64,000 bases of DNA from Gemmatales bacterium (lineage in GTDB: Bacteria > Planctomycetota > Planctomycetia > Gemmatales > HRBIN36), in NCBI GenBank assembly GCA_025060195.1, contig JANXCQ010000015.1, positions 1-64,000 on the forward strand, given 5' to 3'. A model generated the notes under the pieces. That model had not been told where the DNA came from, made no database searches, and worked only from the letters and a program-made list of their open reading frames with translations. This document shows, piece by piece, positions 57,263 to 64,000 of this stretch. The position numbers and the translations under genes are program-made. Positions within the stretch are counted from its first letter, which is position 1. Each line of letters begins with the position of its first letter.

Positions 57263-60200
57263 ATGCCTGTCCGCATCGAAGTCGGTGCCGAGCCGCTACC
57301 TGGATACCGCTTGCTTAACCGTATTGGCGGAGGCGGATTCGGTGAAGTGTGGCGTGCGGAAGCGCCCGGAGGCTTACTGAAAGCCATTAAGTTTGTTTAC
57401 GGCGACCTTCACTTGCCAGATGGCGACGGCGGAAATCGGGCCCTGCAGGAGTTGAAAGCTCTGGCCCGCGTCAGGAAGGTGCGGCATCCCTTTATTTTGT
57501 CCTTGGAAAGATTTGACGTCGTCGATGGTCAGCTCATTATTGTCATGGAGTTGGCCGACCGCAGCTTGTGGGATCGGTTTCGAGAGTGCCGAAACAAGGG
57601 GTTGGCGGGCATCCCACGCCGCGAATTGTTGGAATATATGGAGGAAGCCGCAGAGGCCTTGGATTTGATGAACATTCAGTATGACCTACAACATCTCGAC
57701 ATTAAACCGCAAAACCTGTTCCTCATCCACAATCATGTAAAGGTGGCGGACTTCGGATTAGTAAAAGACCTGCAAGGATTGGCGGCCTCGGTTACGGGCG
57801 GAATCACGCCCGTGTACGCCGCGCCGGAGACCTTCGAAGGCTGGGTCAGCCGTTATAGCGATCAGTACAGTTTAGCGATTGTTTATATGGAATTGTTGAC
57901 AGGAACACGTCCGTTTCGCGCCAGCACGCCCCAGCAACTTATCCACATGCACCTCACTGCCAAGCCCGATTTATCTGCGTTACCCGCCAGTGACCAGCCG
58001 ATTATCGCTCGAGCCTTGGCGAAGACCCCGCATGAGCGCCATCCCAGTTGCCTGGAGATGGTGCAAGCGTTGCGGCATGCTGAGGGCGGATCACGCCGCG
58101 TTTTCTTGCCTGGATTTGCCGAGGGGTGTGAAGAAAACGCTGACGTCGAAAACGGCTCCCGTTCACACCAGGTCGAGGAAGCACCGGCGGAGGTAGTCGC
58201 CCCGGCACAGGGCACCGTGATGTTCACCCAGGCAATGGAGCGACGCAGCGAACGTTTGGGCATGGGGGTTTTCGTCCCCGCTTTGATCATCGGTCTGGGA
58301 GGCTGGGCTAAGAGTGTGCTTCAGTACTTCACCAACTGGATCACGGAGCGCTACGGCGCCCTCCGCGAATTACCGCATCTGCGTTTGCTCCACATAGACA
58401 CCGATCCCGAGGCGCATCACAGTTGGGGCGAGGAGTTCCTGACGCAAGGCGGCGAGCTGCTTCTGGCCCGCTTACAACGGCCTGCTCGTTATTTGCGACC
58501 TAAGGATCAGTTACCTGATGTATCTGAATGGCTGGATCCGCAGATGCTGTATCGCATGCCCCGTAGCCAGGTCACAGGTGGCATTCGCGCCTTGGGGCGT
58601 CTGGCCTTTGTTGAACATTACCGTTCCATCCGGCACCGCCTGGAGCAATTACTGAGCGCTATTACACAGCCACAAGCTCTGGAACAGGCCTGTCAACGCT
58701 GGCAGACGGAAATTCGTTCGGATTGGCCGCTGGTTTTCATTGTGACTCATCTGGCAGGCGGGACAGGAAGCGGCATGCTCTTAGACACCGCGTATGTAGT
58801 GCGCGATATCTTGACTCATATTGGTTATTTTCAGCCTCGAGTGTTCGCGCTGTTGGGTGTTAACGAGGCTGAAAGCCAAGAGGCCAACGTGTTGGCACTG
58901 GCCAACACTTATGCCGCCCTGACAGAATTGGAGTATTTCCAAAGAGGTGGGAATACATTTCTTGCCCGCTATGAAGCTAAGGGCCCCGTGATACGCGACG
59001 TTTCGACGCCGTTCTTACATTGCATGCTCGTCCCTTCTAAGCAGGAAAATGATGCCCCACGCATTGCCGCTGAATGGCTCTACCGGGAATTGCTCAGCCC
59101 GCTGGGTCGCCAAGCCAGCTTGATGCGCGGCATGGAGCTATCCCAAGGAAGAAACCAGTCGGCTGGCACTTCGACCCAGGCTTGCACCGGTGGGCAAGAA
59201 CACAGGCTAGAGCCTGCCGCTCGCATTTCGATATTCGGTTTAGCTTCCGTGCAACATCCACATCGGCAAATCCTACGCGGTGTGGCCACGCACTGCGCGG
59301 CGCGTCTGGTGCGCGAATGGTGTGAAATCCCTGCCGAGGACTGGGCCGAGCTTCCCCAAACTGGTTGGCGGGACTTAACCGAAACTTTGGCCATTGAACC
59401 GGAAATCATCGAGGCCGCACTAGAAGAACTGGCGCGCCAAGCATTGGGCGCAGATTTTCCCCACGCAGTCCAACAAGCCCTGGGACAACTGGCCCAGCAT
59501 TACGGTGAACCACCTGTGCTCGCCTGCGCCGCACTCAAGCTGTGGGAAGACTGGCTTGGTAACCCCGACGAGTTGGCGGGTTCGTGGCGGAAATTCGTAA
59601 TTCTGCAACCTTGGCGGGAACATTTGGAGAACCTGCGCCAGCATGCGGAAGAAGCCTTAATCAATTGGATTTGGCATTTCCTCGAGGTTCCTGCGGCGCG
59701 TCGAGCTGGTGCCGAAGCCGCTCTTCAATGGGCCATCAGCCAGCTCGATGCTTGGATCCAAGGCCTGGAGCAACGGCGCTCGGACGTCCTGGCGGCACAG
59801 CGGGCTGCCGAGGAACAACTCGAGAATGCTCTCCACGAATTTGAACGCCTCCAGCGCTCTTGGGCAAGAGACCGACGCATGGAACAACGCAAGCAGGCCT
59901 TCCAGGAACGTTTTTTAACCGCTCTCACGCAACTGGCGATCCTACGTTACCAACGCGTGGCTTTGGAAAACCTCACCCGCACCTATGCCAGCTTGCGCGG
60001 TCGTCTTTCCGATCAAGCCAAGGAGCTCAGTTTTTGTCGCCGCCGCCTTCAGGAATTAGCCCGCGAACTGACTCACGCCGCCACCCAGTTACCCACTCTA
60101 GCCGCAGACCAAGGATATTTCTACGCACAGGGGCACAACTTACCCGAAGCTGTCGAACACGCCCTGCGCCAATTGCCCGAAGAGTTTCTCAGAAGATTAG

Positions 60201-60736
60201 ACCAACGGTTCCAAGATCGCCTTCACCAGGAGGCAACCTCCTTGCAGCGTCTATGCACCGCCGGCACTAGCTCCCTCACACACTTGCGCCAAGTCCTGCT
60301 CAGCGAGATAGAGAGTTACCTGCAGGAGCTCTGGCCCAACCAGGATCTTGCTCAACTACTTTTCTTGCAGGATAGCACTCAGCAACGTGTTGCTGCCTTG
60401 CTGCGTCAGCTGTACGAACAAGCAGAACCTACTTGGAGCGGCTCCGGAGCACTTACGTGCCATGCTATCTGCCTGGTAGCCTTGCCAGGTTCACCAGCGG
60501 GTCATGAGTTGGCTCAGAGCGCGCAAGCAACTTTTCCTTCCGACACCGTTTTCCTCATGGGCGATCCTCAAGAAATTTGCGTTTACCGGGAGTATGTAGG
60601 CATCCGCTTCGAGGATCTGCCTCAATTCGGCCGGGAAGCCCGGTACGCCTACGAGCAGGTTTGTTCGCTAGAACATTTCACACCTCATTCGCGGATAGAC
60701 ATCGCACCAGCTCAGCAAGTCGCTATCAACATCTAA
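57263..60736 (+). CDS. Ser/Thr protein kinase fused to tubulin-like domain
   Basis: A 1,157-residue fusion. Kinase domain, residues 14-270: Gly-loop GGGGFGEV, AIK lysine K43, catalytic loop HLDIKPQN (D146, N151), DFG (163-165), APE (187-189). The Arg of HRD is Leu, so it is a non-RD kinase. A Glu/Val-rich linker (280-335) leads to a tubulin-like (Pfam Tubulin_2-type) region: IIGLGGWAK (342-350), LLHIDTDPE, and THLAGGTGSGMLLDT (495-509), whose AGGTGSG matches the nucleotide-binding signature of tubulin/FtsZ. The rest has long Gln/Arg/Glu-rich helices, probably coiled coil (about 800-900). The ATG has no clear SD. miaA follows after 110 bases. It may couple phosphorylation to a GTP-dependent filament; that is inference. 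Confidence 0.85.
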   Translation: MPVRIEVGAEPLPGYRLLNRIGGGGFGEVWRAEAPGGLLKAIKFVYGDLHLPDGDGGNRALQELKALARVRKVRHPFILSLERFDVVDGQLIIVMELADRSLWDRFRECRNKGLAGIPRRELLEYMEEAAEALDLMNIQYDLQHLDIKPQNLFLIHNHVKVADFGLVKDLQGLAASVTGGITPVYAAPETFEGWVSRYSDQYSLAIVYMELLTGTRPFRASTPQQLIHMHLTAKPDLSALPASDQPIIARALAKTPHERHPSCLEMVQALRHAEGGSRRVFLPGFAEGCEENADVENGSRSHQVEEAPAEVVAPAQGTVMFTQAMERRSERLGMGVFVPALIIGLGGWAKSVLQYFTNWITERYGALRELPHLRLLHIDTDPEAHHSWGEEFLTQGGELLLARLQRPARYLRPKDQLPDVSEWLDPQMLYRMPRSQVTGGIRALGRLAFVEHYRSIRHRLEQLLSAITQPQALEQACQRWQTEIRSDWPLVFIVTHLAGGTGSGMLLDTAYVVRDILTHIGYFQPRVFALLGVNEAESQEANVLALANTYAALTELEYFQRGGNTFLARYEAKGPVIRDVSTPFLHCMLVPSKQENDAPRIAAEWLYRELLSPLGRQASLMRGMELSQGRNQSAGTSTQACTGGQEHRLEPAARISIFGLASVQHPHRQILRGVATHCAARLVREWCEIPAEDWAELPQTGWRDLTETLAIEPEIIEAALEELARQALGADFPHAVQQALGQLAQHYGEPPVLACAALKLWEDWLGNPDELAGSWRKFVILQPWREHLENLRQHAEEALINWIWHFLEVPAARRAGAEAALQWAISQLDAWIQGLEQRRSDVLAAQRAAEEQLENALHEFERLQRSWARDRRMEQRKQAFQERFLTALTQLAILRYQRVALENLTRTYASLRGRLSDQAKELSFCRRRLQELARELTHAATQLPTLAADQGYFYAQGHNLPEAVEHALRQLPEEFLRRLDQRFQDRLHQEATSLQRLCTAGTSSLTHLRQVLLSEIESYLQELWPNQDLAQLLFLQDSTQQRVAALLRQLYEQAEPTWSGSGALTCHAICLVALPGSPAGHELAQSAQATFPSDTVFLMGDPQEICVYREYVGIRFEDLPQFGREARYAYEQVCSLEHFTPHSRIDIAPAQQVAINI

Positions 60737-60846
60737 GTCGTCTCACTTCAGCTGGGCAGCGTTTCGTGCTTATCAGGAGTTCACCGCAGTGCGCTCCCGA
60801 GCATATACTTCTATGATTCCTCTAAGCAAAGGAGGTAGTCGCCGTC

Positions 60847-61806
60847 TTGACTCCAGAGCCTTTTCTGGATTGCTTCGTACTTACGGGCCCCACCGCCTCC
60901 GGGAAAACCGACGTTGGCCTCATCCTGGCGCGTCGGCTCAACGCCGAAATTATTTCGATGGACTCGATGGCACTATATCGCGGCATGGATATTGGCACCG
61001 CCAAACCGTCCCGCGAAGCACGGCAACAAGTGCCCCATCACTTAGTGGATGTGTTAGAGCCCTGGGAATCGGCCAATGTTGCGTGGTGGTTACGTCAAGC
61101 GGCACGCTGCGTGCGCGACATTCGTGCCCGGGGCAAACAAGTCTTATTTGTCGGGGGCACCCCTCTTTACCTGAAGGCGCTCATGTGCGGTCTCTTCGAG
61201 GGTCCTGGCGCCGATCCTGAGTTGCGTCGCGAATTGGAACAATATCGCTGCGACGAGTTATACGCTCGTCTGCTCCATGTGGATCCCCTGGCGGCGCAGC
61301 GGATTCATCCGTCTGATAAACGCCGCCTCGTACGCGCGTTAGAGGTTTGGCATCTCACGGGTCGGCCTCTTAGCTCTTGGCAAAATCAATTCGACCATCC
61401 TTGGCCGAGAAAGTATCCTCCGGTTTGGCTGGATCTGCCTCGCCCAGACTTATACCGTCGCATCGAGCAACGTATAGATGCTATGCTCGCCGCGGGCTTA
61501 GAACAGGAGGTACGCAGACTCTGGCAACCCGAATCGCAGGCTTCTCTCCCCCTTAGCCGACAAGCCCGTCAAGCACTGGGTTATAAGGAACTCATCTCTT
61601 ACTTAGAAGGCAGGTGCACCCGAGAACAAGCAATCGAACGCATCAAGATTAGGACTCGCAATTATGCTAAGCATCAAATCACCTGGTTTCGCCATCTGCC
61701 TGGCCTAGTGCGCTTGGCTATTCAAGCAGACGAGGGAGCCGAAACCGTGGCCCAACGCGTCTACCAAATTTGGTTTCCCTGCACTAAGTCATTAGCTGTT
61801 TCTTGA
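60847..61806 (+). CDS. miaA: tRNA dimethylallyltransferase
   Basis: A 319-residue enzyme that adds a dimethylallyl group to A37 of tRNAs reading UNN codons. GPTASGKTDVGLILA is the P-loop (14-28), DSMALYRGMDIGTAKP and PHHLVDVLEP are conserved, VGGTPLYLKALM follows, and the C-terminal RTRNYAKHQITWFR is diagnostic. Start TTG at 60847, with AAAGGAGG at 60827-60834. It uses the product of the isoprenoid pathway served by dxr. Confidence 0.95.
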   Translation: MTPEPFLDCFVLTGPTASGKTDVGLILARRLNAEIISMDSMALYRGMDIGTAKPSREARQQVPHHLVDVLEPWESANVAWWLRQAARCVRDIRARGKQVLFVGGTPLYLKALMCGLFEGPGADPELRRELEQYRCDELYARLLHVDPLAAQRIHPSDKRRLVRALEVWHLTGRPLSSWQNQFDHPWPRKYPPVWLDLPRPDLYRRIEQRIDAMLAAGLEQEVRRLWQPESQASLPLSRQARQALGYKELISYLEGRCTREQAIERIKIRTRNYAKHQITWFRHLPGLVRLAIQADEGAETVAQRVYQIWFPCTKSLAVS

Positions 61807-61872
61807 AAATGTTTTCCTCTACTGAAAATAGAGTGTTACTTGGACGGTATACCCAGTCTTGAGAGGAAACCT

Positions 61873-63780
61873 ATGGGGCGATCTCAATTCCTGCGGCAAA
61901 TCGGGCCTCATGCTTTAGAGGACGGTAGTGTCCGTTGGCGTGTCTGGGCACCTAATGCCTATCATGTGGACTTAGTGCTATATACCGCTGCTGGCGGTCA
62001 GGAAATCATTCCCATGTCGGCCGAGGAGCATGGTTACTTCTCCGTGAGCCTGGCGAACATAAGCGAAGGGCAGGCATATGCCTACCGCTTAGATGATCAG
62101 GGGACCTATCCTGACCCCGCCTCGCTTTGGCAGCCTTGGGGTGTCCATAATCCCTCCGCAGTAGTGCGCACCGAGCGATTTTCCTGGACTGACCAGAACT
62201 GGCGCGGCGTTTCGTGCACGAACTTAGCTATTTATGAACTCCATTGTGGCACTTTTACCGAATCGGGGAAACTTGACGCGATTATAGATCGGTTGCCTGA
62301 CTTGGTAGATCTAGGTGTTACCGCTATCGAACTCATGCCCGTGGCCCAATTTCCCGGCGAACGCAATTGGGGCTATGACGGGGTGCATTTATATGCCGTG
62401 CAAAACAGTTATGGAGGTCCTTGGGCGCTTGCACGTTTAGTAGACGCCTGTCATGCTCACGGCTTAGCTGTGATTTTAGATGTAGTCTATAACCATCTCG
62501 GTCCTGAGGGGAATTACTTAGAACGTTTTGGCCCGTATTTTACCGATCGGTATCGGACACCTTGGGGTCCTGCCTTCAATTATGACGGCCCGGATTCAGA
62601 CGGTGTGCGTCAGTTCGTCTGCGACAATGTGCGTCTATGGTTAGAGGAATATCACCTAGATGGCTTGCGTCTTGATGCAGTACATGCGATTTATGATATG
62701 ACGGCTCAGCATATTCTCACGGACATTCGACGCGTTGCTGAGGAAGCTGCCGCGCGGCGCGGATGGCCTGCTTTGGTGATAGCCGAGAGCAACCTTAACG
62801 ACCCGCGCCTAGTTCGGGAAGAATGCTTAGGCGGCTACGGTTTGCATGCTGTGTGGAATGATGATTATCATCATGCTCTGCATGCTTACTATACTGGCGA
62901 AAGACAAGCTTATTGTGTGGATTTCGGGAAACCTGAACATATCGTCAAGGCTTGGCGGGAGACTTATGTTCTAGATGGAATCTATAGTCATTACAGAAGG
63001 CGTCGCCACGGTGCTCCTGTCGGCGATGTGAGTGGCGAGCGCTTCATAGTCTACTTGCAAAATCATGACTTAGTAGCTAATCGTGCGCGGGCAGAGCGGC
63101 TCATTCAGCTTCTGCCCCCACCGGTGTATCGCCAAGCCATATGCTTAGTACTTGCTGCCCCTTATATTCCACTGCTGTTTATGGGTGAAGAATACGGGGA
63201 GGACAGGCCTTTTTACTTTTTCACGTCTTTTGAGGATAGGCGTTTGGCCGAGCAGATACGTGAGGGCCGACGTAAGGAGCTGGCAAGGCTCGGGTGGGTA
63301 GCTGAGGTACCTGATCCCCAAGCCGTGGAGACATTCTTGGCGTCCAAAATTTCCTGGCGCTGGTCAGAAATCAAGGGTCGGGCCCAGCTGCGGCAACTCT
63401 ATAAGGATTTGCTCCAATGTCGCAAAGTGTGGCCTGCCTGGCGGGATTTCACCTCCCGCGACGCCGAGTTGGTTCCTTCAGCTCATCCACAAGTTCTTCA
63501 ACTGTGGCGCGGACCTCGTCAGGGAGTTAGTACACGCATCGTGTGTAATCTTACCCATCAGCCCCAACCTTGTCCGGTTGGTCAGAAAAACGAAGCGGTG
63601 TTGCTAAGCAGTGAATGGCCGCGCTACGGCGGCGCTCGAGCGCCAGACAGCGATTATACCATACTACTACCATGGGAATGCCTGATTCTCGGACCATCCG
63701 AATGGCGCTGGTTGGAAACTCATCAGACGGAATCTTCGCCGGGAGATTCTAATCAACCTGATGGCGAATCAGGCGGCTAG
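61873..63780 (+). CDS. treZ: malto-oligosyltrehalose trehalohydrolase
   Basis: A 635-residue GH13 enzyme that frees trehalose from maltooligosyl-trehalose. The N-terminal carbohydrate-binding region (VRWRVWAPNAYHVDLVLY) is followed by the barrel with ELHCGTFT, NWGYDGVHLYAVQNSYGG, VILDVVYNHLGPEGNYL, nucleophile D268 (LRLDAVHAI), acid/base E305 (IAESNLND) and NHDLVANRA. The order fits TreZ rather than a branching enzyme. I choose the ATG at 61873 with GAGAGG upstream over 61840. TreY is not in the window. Together with GlgP it suggests glycogen-linked trehalose metabolism. Confidence 0.9.
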   Translation: MGRSQFLRQIGPHALEDGSVRWRVWAPNAYHVDLVLYTAAGGQEIIPMSAEEHGYFSVSLANISEGQAYAYRLDDQGTYPDPASLWQPWGVHNPSAVVRTERFSWTDQNWRGVSCTNLAIYELHCGTFTESGKLDAIIDRLPDLVDLGVTAIELMPVAQFPGERNWGYDGVHLYAVQNSYGGPWALARLVDACHAHGLAVILDVVYNHLGPEGNYLERFGPYFTDRYRTPWGPAFNYDGPDSDGVRQFVCDNVRLWLEEYHLDGLRLDAVHAIYDMTAQHILTDIRRVAEEAAARRGWPALVIAESNLNDPRLVREECLGGYGLHAVWNDDYHHALHAYYTGERQAYCVDFGKPEHIVKAWRETYVLDGIYSHYRRRRHGAPVGDVSGERFIVYLQNHDLVANRARAERLIQLLPPPVYRQAICLVLAAPYIPLLFMGEEYGEDRPFYFFTSFEDRRLAEQIREGRRKELARLGWVAEVPDPQAVETFLASKISWRWSEIKGRAQLRQLYKDLLQCRKVWPAWRDFTSRDAELVPSAHPQVLQLWRGPRQGVSTRIVCNLTHQPQPCPVGQKNEAVLLSSEWPRYGGARAPDSDYTILLPWECLILGPSEWRWLETHQTESSPGDSNQPDGESGG

Positions 63781-64000
63781 ATATTTATCTAAGTTCGCCG
63801 CTTATCTTGTATATAGTTCAGGCAGATATAGAACCTACACGGGCGTTCATTCTCGAACATAGAGCCTGATTGTATTACAACTTTTCGATAACAAAATTAG
63901 CATACAGCTAAGATTGGGCTTGGACAAATCTTAAACCCCATGTGGGAGAAGCTTAGGGCCTAAGTTCAATAAGTTACACGTCAGGATAATATTAGTGTTG
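63781..64000. other. AT-richer end of window
   Basis: No gene, RNA or clear terminator was seen after treZ. Confidence 0.4.

Overview
The window looks like a chromosomal segment of a planctomycete, probably from the Gemmata-related branch. This is inferred from gene content. Markers are a DUF1549/DUF1553 cytochrome-type protein of about 1,100 residues, a haem-c plus WD40 propeller protein, PQQ-type propeller proteins beginning with a WPQWRG-like motif, a Tat-exported Gfo/Idh/MocA oxidoreductase, a 738-residue RseP-type protease, a DUF58/BatA/VWA gene set, and a Ser/Thr kinase fused to a tubulin-like domain. GTG and TTG starts with clear Shine-Dalgarno (SD) sequences are common. Genes run in short operons separated by unusually long non-coding gaps of 0.3-1.1 kb. 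No CRISPR array, rRNA or complete insertion sequence was seen.

Layout. 1-3.1 kb: the end of a CobW-type GTPase, a small unknown protein and a Ski2-like helicase, all on the minus strand. 3.2-7.5 kb: RfbD, a long gap, a small basic protein, HemF and PsuG. 7.7-10.9 kb: the rpsF-ssb-rplI-dnaB operon without rpsR. 10.9-16.6 kb (minus): mutL coupled to an NtrC-type regulator, then groES-groEL with a terminator. 17-22.7 kb: a Tat oxidoreductase, a Trp/His/Pro-rich secreted protein and two propeller proteins, one broken by an in-frame TAA. 23-29.8 kb (minus): serS-dxr-rseP, and lutC-gltA. 29.9-35.5 kb: an SGNH hydrolase, a TIM-barrel isomerase overlapping a UDP-glucuronate decarboxylase, and alpha-glucan phosphorylase. 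36-42 kb (minus): DUF1549/DUF1553 protein, WD40 protein and a TPR lipoprotein. 42.2-44.2 kb: two adjacent enzyme relatives that have lost their catalytic motifs (a class I amidotransferase fold and an AnmK relative). 45-52.6 kb: a response regulator, a Xer recombinase and the DUF58-BatA-VWA set. 53.0-53.9 kb: a decayed restriction endonuclease. 54-56 kb: a uronate isomerase relative and a methyltransferase. 56.5-63.8 kb: tRNA-Pro, an ASCH protein, the kinase-tubulin fusion, miaA and treZ.

Themes. Many genes are housekeeping: replication, repair, translation, chaperones, haem and isoprenoid synthesis. Sugar chemistry recurs in RfbD, UDP-xylose synthesis, glucan phosphorylase and TreZ. The most striking items are the kinase-tubulin fusion (57263-60736), a 162-nt in-frame insertion with a 5-nt flanking duplication in the WD40 gene, the paired pseudo-enzymes at 42-44 kb, the single TAA in the propeller gene, and the restriction endonuclease pseudogene with several independent lesions. 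All assignments come from reading the sequence and from family knowledge; no database search was run.
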